Below are positions 48,914 to 57,666 of a stretch of 64,000 nt of DNA, piece after piece. Position 1 is the first letter of the stretch; every line of letters begins with the position of its first letter. Under the pieces are notes generated by a model, which ran no database searches, was not told the DNA's origin, and saw only the letters and a program-made list of their open reading frames with translations. The position numbers and the translations under genes were made by a program. Source of the DNA: Solidesulfovibrio carbinoliphilus subsp. oakridgensis (GTDB lineage: Bacteria > Desulfobacterota > Desulfovibrionia > Desulfovibrionales > Desulfovibrionaceae); assembly GCF_000177215.2 (NCBI RefSeq), contig NZ_CM001368.1:2232001-2296000 (forward strand), in the 5' to 3' direction.

Positions 48914-51427
48914 ATGGGCAAGCTCAACATCCGCTGGCTGGTGGCGGCCTATGCCGGCGGCAGCCTGACCTGGATCGTGGCCACGGACCTGCTCATCGGA
49001 CGCTATCTGCCGTCTGTCCCGGCGCATCTGCTCACCGTGAAGGACGCCTCCTTCCTGTTTCTCGCCTCGGGGCTCCTGCTTGGCCTCCTGACGCGGCAGG
49101 CGCGGCAACGGGAACGGCAGGACCGGGCCCTTCGGGAAAGCGAGTCCCGGTACCGCTCCCTGTTCATGGGCAGCCTGGACGCCCTGGTGCTGGCCTCGGA
49201 CGACGGGCGGTGCTTTTGCGCCAATCCCGCCGCCGAGGCGCTTTTCGGCCTGACGGAAGCCGAAATCGTCCAGGCCGGCCGGGCCGGCCTGTTTGATCCG
49301 GACGACCCGCGCCTGCCCCGGCTGTGGCAATCCCGGGCGGCAACGGGGCAGGCCCGCGGCGAGGTCCGTTTTCGGCGCAAGACCGGCGAACTGTTCGAGG
49401 CCGAGGTCTCCGTCTCGGCCTGCGAGGATTTCCACGGCCAGCCCTGCTTCTGCCTGGCCCTGCGGGACATCTCCGCCCGCAAGCACACGGAGGAGGCGCT
49501 CCAGAAGGAGATCCAGCGCCGCCGGGCCCTGATGGAGGTCAGCAACGACGGGATCGCCATCTTCAGCCAGGACCACCGCATCCTGGAGGCCAACCGGCGA
49601 TTCGCGGCCATGCTCGGCTATCCGCCCGAGGCCATGACATCCCTCTCCTCCTGGGATTTCGAAGCCGCGCTGACCGAAGACCAGATCCGGTCGGCGTTTC
49701 GGGATTTCACCCACATCAACCAGACCTTCGAGACCCGGCACCGCCGCCGGGACGGCACCGTCTACGACGCCGAGGTGAGCGCCAGCGGGGCGCGGATCGG
49801 CGACGAACGTTTGATCATCACCATCTGCCGGGACATCACGGACCGCAAACGGACCGAGGAACGCCTGCGCCAGAGCGAGGAGCGGTTCCGGTCGCTTTTC
49901 GACAACGTGGAGACCGTGGCCGTCCAGGGCTACGACCGGGACCGCAACGTCCTCTACTGGAACCCGGCCAGCGAGGCCCTCTACGGCTACAGCCGGGAGG
50001 AGGCCCTCGGGCAAAAGCTCGAGACGCTCATCATCCCGCCGGCCATGCGGCCGTACGTGGTCGAGGACATCCGGCGGTGGATCGAGGAGGGCAGGCCCAT
50101 TCCGGCCGGGGAGCTGCGCCTGTCGCGCCAGGACGGTTCCGAGGTGCCGGTCTTTTCGAGCCACGTCCTGCAACAGACGGGTTCCGGCGACTGCGAGCTT
50201 TTCTGCCTGGACATCGACCTGACCGAGACCGAGGCCATGCGCAAGGAGCTGATCGCCTCCAAGGATGCGGCCGTGGCCGCCAACCGGGCCAAGACGGAAT
50301 TTTTGGCCAACATGTCCCACGAGATCCGGACCCCCTTAAACGGCATCTACGGCATGCTGCAGCTGTTGGCCACGACCTCGCCCGACGACGAGCAGCAGGA
50401 ATACGTCACCGCGGCGCTCAAGTCCGCCAAGCGGCTGTCGAGTCTTCTTTCCGACATCCTCGACCTGTCGAAGATCGAGGCCAACAAGCTCGACATCTGC
50501 CGCAAGGCCTTCCCGTTCCAGGAGCTGGTGCAGTCGCTCAAGGACATCTTCGTCCTGTCGGCCCGGGAAAAGGCCCTGCGCATCAAATTCTCGGTCGAGG
50601 ACGGCATTCCGGGCCATCTGGTCGGGGACGAGATCCGGGTCCGCCAGATCCTTTTCAACCTGATCGGCAATGCCATCAAGTTCACGGAAACCGGCGGGGT
50701 GGCGGTCAAGGCCTGCCTGCTGCCCGAGTCCGCCGACGGCAGGGTCCGCATCCTTTTTTCCGTGAAGGATACCGGCATCGGCATCCGGGAAGACAAGGTC
50801 CACTACGTCTTCGAACCGTTCGCCCAGGCCGACGGCTCCTACATCCGCGAGCAGCAGGGCGCGGGGCTCGGGCTCACCATCGTCAAGCGGGTGGTGGAGA
50901 TGCTCGACGGCATCCTGTGCATCGACAGCAAGTTCGGCTCCGGCACCACGATTTCGGTCGCCCTGCCCTTTGACCACTGTCGGGAGCCGGCCGGCCCGGA
51001 GGCCGCCGCCCCGGCGGGCCTGGACCGAACCGGGAAGCGCCGCCGCATCCTCCTGGTCGAGGACGAGGAGACGAACCGCGATGTGGCCCGCCGGATGCTG
51101 GAAAAATTCGGCTGGGACGTGACCGTGGCCGCGGACGGCCAGGCAGCCGTGGAACAGGTCTTTGCCAACCACTTCGACTGCATCCTCATGGACATCCAGA
51201 TGCCGGTCATGGACGGCGTCGCGGCCACGCGGCTGATCCGGACCGCCGTGCCCCTGGGCGAGAAGCGGGCCATCCCCATCATCGCCATGACCGCCTACGC
51301 CATGTCCGGGGACCGGGAGAAGTTCCTGGCCTGTGGCATGGACGAGTACATTTCCAAGCCCTTCGAGCACACGGACCTGCGGGCGGTGGTCGAGAAGGCG
51401 CTGGCCAGGCGGCCCCGGCTGGGCTGA
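48914..51427 (+). CDS. Hybrid sensor histidine kinase 2 (TM-PAS x3-HK-REC)
   Basis: An 837-residue kinase with two N-terminal membrane helices (about 8-28 and 43-60), then three PAS domains (about 70-200, 200-320, 325-450), HisKA with His469, ATP-binding site and receiver Asp760. Probably inner-membrane anchored, sensing inside the cell. The start at 48914 is set by the MGKLNIRW N-terminus. Confidence 0.95.
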   Translation: MGKLNIRWLVAAYAGGSLTWIVATDLLIGRYLPSVPAHLLTVKDASFLFLASGLLLGLLTRQARQRERQDRALRESESRYRSLFMGSLDALVLASDDGRCFCANPAAEALFGLTEAEIVQAGRAGLFDPDDPRLPRLWQSRAATGQARGEVRFRRKTGELFEAEVSVSACEDFHGQPCFCLALRDISARKHTEEALQKEIQRRRALMEVSNDGIAIFSQDHRILEANRRFAAMLGYPPEAMTSLSSWDFEAALTEDQIRSAFRDFTHINQTFETRHRRRDGTVYDAEVSASGARIGDERLIITICRDITDRKRTEERLRQSEERFRSLFDNVETVAVQGYDRDRNVLYWNPASEALYGYSREEALGQKLETLIIPPAMRPYVVEDIRRWIEEGRPIPAGELRLSRQDGSEVPVFSSHVLQQTGSGDCELFCLDIDLTETEAMRKELIASKDAAVAANRAKTEFLANMSHEIRTPLNGIYGMLQLLATTSPDDEQQEYVTAALKSAKRLSSLLSDILDLSKIEANKLDICRKAFPFQELVQSLKDIFVLSAREKALRIKFSVEDGIPGHLVGDEIRVRQILFNLIGNAIKFTETGGVAVKACLLPESADGRVRILFSVKDTGIGIREDKVHYVFEPFAQADGSYIREQQGAGLGLTIVKRVVEMLDGILCIDSKFGSGTTISVALPFDHCREPAGPEAAAPAGLDRTGKRRRILLVEDEETNRDVARRMLEKFGWDVTVAADGQAAVEQVFANHFDCILMDIQMPVMDGVAATRLIRTAVPLGEKRAIPIIAMTAYAMSGDREKFLACGMDEYISKPFEHTDLRAVVEKALARRPRLG

Positions 51428-51675
51428 CCCGCCTGCCCCGGCCGCCGTCCCTTCCCGCCAAGGCGGCGGGGCCTGTCCGTCGGCGCGATCGGACGGCCGT
51501 GCCCGAAAAATTCCCTGCCCCCTTTTTTCCGGCAATATTTCCCGAACCCGGCCGTCTTGTTTCATGAGGGTTGCGAAGCGCCACGCCTCGCCGCCCGCAC
51601 CAGGAAACACTTCTTGCCGGCCGTACCCGGAGAAAGCGCCATGCCCGCACCCGGACCAGAAGAAAAAAAAACGCC

Positions 51676-52212
51676 ATGACGGCCCCGGCCTCAAAGCTCG
51701 CCCAGGCCATGGAGCGGGAGAAGGCGAAGTTTTTCCGGTTCGTGCGCAAGCGTCTGTCCCGGATCTCCTCCATGGACGTGGAAGACATCGTGGCCGACGT
51801 GGTTTCCGGGCTCCTGCGGCGCGCCGACGTCTTCGGGGAAGTCGAAAACGCCATGGCCTACGCCTACCGGTCCCTGGAGAACAGGATCACCGACTTTCGG
51901 CGCAAAAGCCGCGACACCGTGTCCTTAAGCGCCGACGACGGCGCGGCGGCGCCGCTGGCCGAACGGCTCCCCTCGCCGGCGGCCGGTCCGGAAGGCGCGT
52001 TCGCGGACCTCGAGATGCGCGACCGGCTGGTCTGGGCCCTGGGACGGCTGTCCGCCCGGGAACGGGCCCTGTGGATCGCCACCGAAATCGAAGGCCGTGG
52101 CTTTCGCGAACTGTCCGAAGAATGGGGCGAGCCCCTGGGCACGCTCCTTTCCCGCAAAAGCCGGACCACCGCCCGGCTGCGGGAGATGCTCAAAGACCAC
52201 CGCCCCGACTGA
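51676..52212 (+). CDS. ECF-type RNA polymerase sigma factor
   Basis: A 178-residue sigma-70 family factor with region 2 (YAYRSLENRITDFRRKSRD) and region 4 (LSARERALWIATEIEGRGFREL, then SRKSRTTARLREML). It would redirect RNA polymerase to a small set of genes. The membrane protein 15 bp downstream is a candidate partner or target. No anti-sigma zinc motif is seen. Confidence 0.85.
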   Translation: MTAPASKLAQAMEREKAKFFRFVRKRLSRISSMDVEDIVADVVSGLLRRADVFGEVENAMAYAYRSLENRITDFRRKSRDTVSLSADDGAAAPLAERLPSPAAGPEGAFADLEMRDRLVWALGRLSARERALWIATEIEGRGFRELSEEWGEPLGTLLSRKSRTTARLREMLKDHRPD

Positions 52213-52227
52213 CACAAGGAGACATCC

Positions 52228-52605
52228 ATGTTCCATTGCCGCCCATCCGACCGCCCGCGCAGCCGGGCCTATCTGCTGACGGTGCACATCGTCTTTGGCC
52301 TCTTTTTCGCCGCCAGCCTGGCCCTGGTCTTCGGCGGCGCGGTCATGCTCCTGTGGAACCGGCTTTTGCCGGACCTCTTCGGGTTCGCCCCGCTCACCTA
52401 CTGGCAGGGGGTCGGCCTGCTCCTCCTGGCCCGCATCCTGACCGGCGGGCTCGGACACGGCAAAAGCGGCCACAGCCATGCCCGGCCCCGGCCGGAGAAG
52501 CAGCCGTGGCAGGAATACGATACGTGGTGGAAGGAGGTGGGGGAAAAGTCCTTTCGCCGCCACACCCAGGGCCCGGGCAACGAGAGCGGGGAAAAGGATT
52601 TATAG
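52228..52605 (+). CDS. Small membrane protein in the sigma factor operon
   Basis: A 125-residue protein with two predicted membrane helices (about 17-40 and 58-78) and a basic cytoplasmic tail containing a conserved YDTWWKEVGEKSF-like segment. Its place after the sigma gene suggests control of the sigma factor, as with small membrane regulators elsewhere, but no known domain is visible. Confidence 0.65.
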   Translation: MFHCRPSDRPRSRAYLLTVHIVFGLFFAASLALVFGGAVMLLWNRLLPDLFGFAPLTYWQGVGLLLLARILTGGLGHGKSGHSHARPRPEKQPWQEYDTWWKEVGEKSFRRHTQGPGNESGEKDL

Positions 52606-52720
52606 TTTCAACGGCTTTGGCCCGGGCGTTTTTTTCCCTGCCGCTGCAGCAATAAAACGCGCCGTCGGCCGTCTCAAAAAGTATCGCCACCCACGGGCGA
52701 AGTCCAAGGAGGTTTTCCCA

Positions 52721-53104
52721 ATGGCCGAACAACCTGTCGTCCCCCAGCACGTGATCGACGCCTTCCACATGATGTGGGGGCCTTTTCCGGAAGTGGTCAT
52801 GCTGCTCCACAAAAGCCGCGTCATCCTCGCCGTCAACGACGTTGCCCACGCCGCCGGCGTCCCGCTTGGCGTCAGATGCTCGAGCCTCAACCCCGAGAAC
52901 AAGACCGACGGCCACTGTCGCCAGTGCCGGGCCCTGGAGGCGTTGCGCTCGGGCGGGCCGCTCGAGGCGTTTTCGGTTGCGGGCGGAAAGCGCATGAAGG
53001 CCTACTGGCTGCCGCTCAAGGAAGCACCCGACGTCTACGTCCACTTCGGCGTGTCCATCGGCCGGGAAATCGACGCGGCCCTGGCCGAGGCCGGCTGCGC
53101 CTGA
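52721..53104 (+). CDS. PAS-like small protein with CxxC motif
   Basis: A 127-residue protein. A PAS-like strand-helix layout (MLLHKSRVILAVNDVAHAAG) is followed by VRCSSLNPENKTDGHCRQCR. Its Cys and CxxC could bind a metal or cluster. The end has YVHFGVSIGREIDAAL. AAGGAGG precedes the ATG. Function is unknown. Confidence 0.6.
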   Translation: MAEQPVVPQHVIDAFHMMWGPFPEVVMLLHKSRVILAVNDVAHAAGVPLGVRCSSLNPENKTDGHCRQCRALEALRSGGPLEAFSVAGGKRMKAYWLPLKEAPDVYVHFGVSIGREIDAALAEAGCA

Positions 53105-53173
53105 CGCCGTCTCCTCTTGGCCGCTCCCGGCCCGGGCCCGCCCTCGTGGAATCCGCCGGGGGCCCGGAAAACG

Positions 53174-53213
53174 AACGGCCCCCGGTCCAGGCTGGACCGG
53201 GGGCCGTTTTTCT
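53174..53213 (+). terminator. Strong terminator between convergent genes
   Basis: A near-perfect stem of 17 paired bases (AACGGCCCCCGGTCCAG / CTGGACCGGGGGCCGTT) followed by TTTTCTTT. It closes the PAS-like gene before hcp, which reads the other way. Confidence 0.9.
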
Positions 53214-53245
53214 TTGTGCCGCAAGGGTTTGGGAGGACCGCCCCC

Positions 53246-54898
53246 CTAGCCGAGGATGGCTTTGAGGTCTTCCTCGGGCGTGCCGATGGGCTTGATGTTG
53301 TACTTTTCGACCAGGAAGTTGAGGACGTTTGGCGTCAGGAAGGCCGGCAGGGACGGTCCGAGGTAGATGTTTTTGATGCCAAGGAAAAGGAGGGTCAGGA
53401 GGATGGCCGCCGCCTTCTGCTCGTACCAGGAGATGATGAGCGAGAGGGGCAGGGAATTGACGTCCGTCTGGAAGGCCTCGGCCAGGGCCGAGGCGATGAC
53501 GATGGCCGAATAGGTGTCGTTGCACTGGCCGACGTCGAGGAGGCGCGGAATGCCGTCGATGTCGCCGAGGGCCTTTTGCATGGCGTTGAACCGGTACTTG
53601 CCGCAGGCCAGCGTCAGGATGACCGTGTCGCGCGGGGCCTGCTCCACGAACTTGGTATAGTAGTTGCGGCCAGGCTTGGCCCCGTCGCAGCCGCCGACCA
53701 GGAAGAAGTGTCTGATCTTGCCGGCCTTGACCAGCTCCACCACCTTGCCGGCCACGCCGAGCAGGGTCTTGTGGCCGAACCCGACCATGGCCGAGCCCCC
53801 CTCCTCGTCCGCGGCAAAGCCCGGCAGGGCCAGGGCCCGCTCGATGACCGGCGTGAAGTCCTTGGTCCCGTCCGGTTTGGCCGCGATGTGCGGGGCCCCG
53901 GGCCAGCCCACCCGGCCGGTGGTGAAGACGTTGCCGGTGTAGGCCGGCAGGATGCGCTGCAGGCAGTTGGTGGTCATGAGGACCGCGCCCGGCAGGGCGG
54001 CGAACTCCTTTTGCTGGTTCTGCCAGGCCGTGCCGTAGTTGCCGTAGAGGTGCGGGTACTTCTTGAGCTCCGGGTAGCCGTGGGCCGGAATCATCTCGCC
54101 GTGGGTGTAGACCGTGATACCCTTGTCCCTGGTCTGCTCGAGGAGCATGTGCAGGTCCTTGAGATCGTGGCCCGAGACCACGATGGCCTTGCCCTTCTTG
54201 TGTCCGAGCGGCACCTCGGTCGGGACCGGGTCGCCGTAGGTCTCGGTGTTGGCCGCGTCCAGGAGCTTCATGGTCTTGAGGTTGATCTCGCCGGTCTTAA
54301 GCGCCATGCCGACCCAGTCTTCCAGGGTCATGGGCTTGCCGTCCCAGCCGGCCGCCAGGGCGTCGTGGTAGAAGTCCGAAATCTCCTGATCCTTTTTGCC
54401 GAGCACCTGGGCGTGGTCCATGTAGGCCGACACGCCCTTGAGGCCGAAAAGCACGGTGTGCATGAGGGAGCGGATGTCCGGATCGTCGGTCGGGTAGTCG
54501 AAAAGGCCGGTCTCGCGGGCCTGATCGAGGAGCCCGGCGTAGTCCGGCGCCGGCACGAACGTGGCCGGCCCCTCGGGCAGGTCCAGGGCCTGGCCGGCCG
54601 CCTCGGCCTTTCCTTTCAGCTCGTCCCGGAACCGGACGATGTCGTGGATGAGCCGGACGAAGTCGTCGGGATCGAAATTGACGTTGGTGAGGGTGGAGAA
54701 CAGGGCGTCCGGAAAATAGGCGTCCGCGGCCTCGCTCCGGTGGCCTGTCTTGCGCGCCTCCCGGGCGACCAGGGCCAGCCCGCGCAGGACGTAGGCCGTC
54801 AGGTCCTGCAGGTCGGACACCTCCGGCTGTTTGCCGCATACACCGATCTTGGTGCACCCTTCCCCTTTCATGGTCTGTTCGCACTGATAACAGAACAT
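53246..54898 (-). CDS. hcp: Hybrid-cluster protein (hydroxylamine reductase)
   Basis: A 550-residue iron-sulfur-oxo protein involved in nitrosative stress. The N-terminal Cys pattern C3-x2-C6-x8-C15-x5-C21 is that of the Desulfovibrio-type class I protein, which as I recall holds one 4Fe-4S and one hybrid cluster. Other conserved parts are GVSAYMDHAQVLGK, VSGHDLKDLHMLLEQT, MTTNCLQ, LVGGCDGAKPGRNYYT and LLDVGQCNDTYSA. CCAAGGAGGC precedes the ATG. I could not identify a clear HcpR-type site upstream. Confidence 0.97.
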   Translation of the reverse strand: MFCYQCEQTMKGEGCTKIGVCGKQPEVSDLQDLTAYVLRGLALVAREARKTGHRSEAADAYFPDALFSTLTNVNFDPDDFVRLIHDIVRFRDELKGKAEAAGQALDLPEGPATFVPAPDYAGLLDQARETGLFDYPTDDPDIRSLMHTVLFGLKGVSAYMDHAQVLGKKDQEISDFYHDALAAGWDGKPMTLEDWVGMALKTGEINLKTMKLLDAANTETYGDPVPTEVPLGHKKGKAIVVSGHDLKDLHMLLEQTRDKGITVYTHGEMIPAHGYPELKKYPHLYGNYGTAWQNQQKEFAALPGAVLMTTNCLQRILPAYTGNVFTTGRVGWPGAPHIAAKPDGTKDFTPVIERALALPGFAADEEGGSAMVGFGHKTLLGVAGKVVELVKAGKIRHFFLVGGCDGAKPGRNYYTKFVEQAPRDTVILTLACGKYRFNAMQKALGDIDGIPRLLDVGQCNDTYSAIVIASALAEAFQTDVNSLPLSLIISWYEQKAAAILLTLLFLGIKNIYLGPSLPAFLTPNVLNFLVEKYNIKPIGTPEEDLKAILG

Positions 54899-55484
54899 TG
54901 CCGCCTCCTTGGATGGGGATTTCCCGGGCCTTCGCCAAGCGGGCCGGCCCGTCAGGACTTGCCGGGCCGGCCGGAACGTCGGCACGGGGTATTGTCGACA
55001 GTCTTGGCAGATTCGAGGGCCCGCGGCAATGTGCTCCCCCCGACAGGGCCTTGGCCGATCCCTTTTTTCTTCCCCCCGCCCGCAAGGGCCTGGGCGGGGC
55101 CTCCCAGTCCGATCGTTGTTCCTGCCTGCCGCCTGGGAACGTCCCTGATGCGCCAGTGCATGTTCCCGCATAAGAATGCCTATCCACTGCATGGCAAAAA
55201 CGATCCAAGGCTCCCATGCAAGACGCAAGGCAAACTATTTTTTTCTTTTTTCCCGCCGGCACAACAACCGCCACATGGTAACTTGCCAAGATTTTTCATT
55301 TGTTTTTCTCAGTACCCGACACTGCACGCCCGCGCTCCATATTTCCCGGCGACAAGGGCTGGAATTTTACTTTTTCTTTGATATTCCGGAAACGAGAATC
55401 CCTTTGGCGGCCGCAACCCGGACGGCAAGCCAGCTGCCAAAGCCTTCTTCCGGTCGCCGCCCCTGTTCGGCAAGAGAGGATCGT
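54899..55484. other. 586-bp divergent gap between hcp and kinase 3
   Basis: It must contain both promoters. The half near hcp is GC-rich with no palindrome I could assign to a CRP/FNR-type regulator. From about 55220 the DNA is AT-rich and ends in the ribosome site of kinase 3. ORFs inside have no ribosome sites. Confidence 0.5.
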
Positions 55485-57584
55485 ATGTGGAAAAGCCTCA
55501 AGGCTGCGGAAAAGATCAAAAGCGGCTTCATCGACGCCCTGCGGCAACGCCTGGCCGGCCTGCGCAGAAGCGACGCCCCGGAAAAGGGGGCGCCCGCCCT
55601 GGTGGCGGCCCCGATCAGCCAGGGCCTTGTCTCTTCGATCCTGGAATATCTGCCCGAGGGCATGCTCGTGGTCGAGGGCGAGGGCCTCGCCCTGCGGATG
55701 GTGAGCCGGTACGCCAAGGAGCTTCTCGGCCTTTCCGCCGAGGGGTTGCTCGAACGGACCTACCGCGATGTTTCGCTGCACGTGCCGATGTACCGACAGG
55801 ACGCGGCGGCTCCCGCCCCCTTCGAGGCCCTGCCCCTGGTCCGGGCCGTACGAAGCGGGGAACTCGTGACCGAGGAGCAGTGGATCGTTACGCGGTCCGA
55901 TGGCTACAAGATCCCCGTCCTTTGCAATGCCGGCCCCATCCTGGACGACTCCGGCCGGATCACAGGCGGCATCCTCGCGTTCGTCGACATGGTGGACACA
56001 AAGCTGGTCGAGAAAAAGCTTCAGGAAAGCGAAGAGAAGTTCAAGAAGGTCTTCACCTCGAGCCCGGGCATCCTGCTGCTGATGGACCTCGACAAGAAGA
56101 TCATCCTCGACGTCAACAATTCCTTCACCGAGATCCTCGGCTACGGCCGGGAGGAGGTCAGGGGCCAAAACGTCGGCGTGCTCGGGCTGATCGATGCCCC
56201 CGGCAGCGGGGCCGGCCTCGAAACGCTTCTGGAGACGGAAGGCCGGTTCAGCGACCAGGAGCTCGTGGTCCGGACCAGGGAGGGGGCGAGCCGGATCATC
56301 CTGGCCTCGGCCGACGTGGTGCAGGTGGCCGGCCAGCGGTACCTGATCGCCGGGGGACAGGACGTGACCGACCTGCACGAGGCCCGGGAGGACGCCGAGC
56401 GGGCCAACCGGGCCAAGAGCGAGTTCCTGGCCAACATGTCCCACGAGATCCGCACGCCCTTAAACGGCATCCTCGGCATGACCTCCCTGGCGCTCATGAC
56501 CTGCACCGACCACAAGGGACGGGAATACCTGGGCCTGGCCCAGCAGTCCGGCCAGCACCTGCTCGGCATCATAAACGACATCCTGGACATCTCGAAGATC
56601 GAGTCCCAGCGCTTCGAACTGGAGAAAGCCGAGTTCAACCCGCGCGAGACCCTGGAGAACCTCTTCCAGACCATGCGCGTCGAAGCCGACGCCAAGGGCG
56701 TGCGGTTCGACGCCACCGTGGCCCCGGACGTCCCGGACTGCGTGATCGGCGACGAGGGGCGGCTGCGGCAGATCTACGTGAACCTGATCGGCAATTCCAT
56801 CAAGTTCACCACCGCGGGCGAAGTGGAGGTGCGGGTGGCCGTGGCGGCAACGGACGGCCGCCGGGAGCCCGCGGCCATGGGCGGCAAAGGCCGCATCTGC
56901 CTCATCTCCTCGATCCGGGACACCGGCATCGGCATTCCCCAAAAAAACCTGAAGCGGATCTTCGACACCTTCGCCCAGGTCAGCGTCGGGGCCAGGTACG
57001 GCGGCACGGGCCTTGGCCTGTCCATTTCCAAGCGGCTCGTGGAACTGATGGGCGGCCGCATCTGGGTGGAAAGCGAACCGGGCCGGGGGAGCACGTTTCA
57101 TTTCACGGCCGAACTCCTGCGCGTGGCCCCCGGGGAACCGGCCGGCGCGGCCGGTTCCCGTTCCGGGAACCGGTGCCTGCTGCCCAACGGCCAACCGGGC
57201 CTGCGCATCCTTTTGGCCGAGGACAACGACATCAACCAGATCCTGGCCGTCAAGCTGCTCACCCTGCAGGGCCATGAGGTGGCGACCGCCGAAAACGGCC
57301 GCGAAGTCCTGGCGCGCCTTGCCGAAAGCGACTTCGACCTGATCCTCATGGACGTGCGCATGCCGGACATGGACGGCGTGGAGGCCATGCGCCGCATCCG
57401 GGACGGCGAGGTCCCGGGCGCCGATCCCGACATCCCGATCGTCGCCGTGACGGCCCACGCCCTGGCCGGCGACCGGGAACGGTTCCTGGCCGAAGGCTTT
57501 GACGGCTACCTGGCCAAACCCCTGGACTTCGAGGCCTTAAGCGGCCTGCTGGCGGAGGTGACGGCCGGACGGGACGCGGACTAG
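55485..57584 (+). CDS. Hybrid sensor histidine kinase 3 (PAS x2-HK-REC)
   Basis: A 699-residue cytoplasmic hybrid kinase. It has two PAS domains (about 50-175 and 180-300), HisKA with His320, ATP-binding site (DTGIGIP, GGTGLGL) and receiver Asp623 (LMDVRMP). GAGAGGATCGT precedes the ATG. Divergent from hcp; whether it controls hcp is unknown. Confidence 0.94.
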   Translation: MWKSLKAAEKIKSGFIDALRQRLAGLRRSDAPEKGAPALVAAPISQGLVSSILEYLPEGMLVVEGEGLALRMVSRYAKELLGLSAEGLLERTYRDVSLHVPMYRQDAAAPAPFEALPLVRAVRSGELVTEEQWIVTRSDGYKIPVLCNAGPILDDSGRITGGILAFVDMVDTKLVEKKLQESEEKFKKVFTSSPGILLLMDLDKKIILDVNNSFTEILGYGREEVRGQNVGVLGLIDAPGSGAGLETLLETEGRFSDQELVVRTREGASRIILASADVVQVAGQRYLIAGGQDVTDLHEAREDAERANRAKSEFLANMSHEIRTPLNGILGMTSLALMTCTDHKGREYLGLAQQSGQHLLGIINDILDISKIESQRFELEKAEFNPRETLENLFQTMRVEADAKGVRFDATVAPDVPDCVIGDEGRLRQIYVNLIGNSIKFTTAGEVEVRVAVAATDGRREPAAMGGKGRICLISSIRDTGIGIPQKNLKRIFDTFAQVSVGARYGGTGLGLSISKRLVELMGGRIWVESEPGRGSTFHFTAELLRVAPGEPAGAAGSRSGNRCLLPNGQPGLRILLAEDNDINQILAVKLLTLQGHEVATAENGREVLARLAESDFDLILMDVRMPDMDGVEAMRRIRDGEVPGADPDIPIVAVTAHALAGDRERFLAEGFDGYLAKPLDFEALSGLLAEVTAGRDAD

Positions 57585-57666
57585 CCGGGCCGCCGCCCGA
57601 CATCTCCGGCGGCCGGGCCCGGGACGCGACCCCGGCCGTTGGCCGCCAGCCGGGCCGGCGGGGCGA

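Noticed and set aside
46049-51427. A 1,792-residue open frame on the plus strand
   Set aside because: It lies opposite kinase 1, and its in-frame second half is kinase 2 itself. The first part is low-complexity Gly/Arg/His-rich translation that arises from high GC, so the real gene starts at 48914.
54900-55150. CRP/FNR-type site upstream of hcp
   Set aside because: The best candidate, TTGTCGACAGTC near 54994, is not a convincing palindrome for HcpR or FNR at a useful distance.
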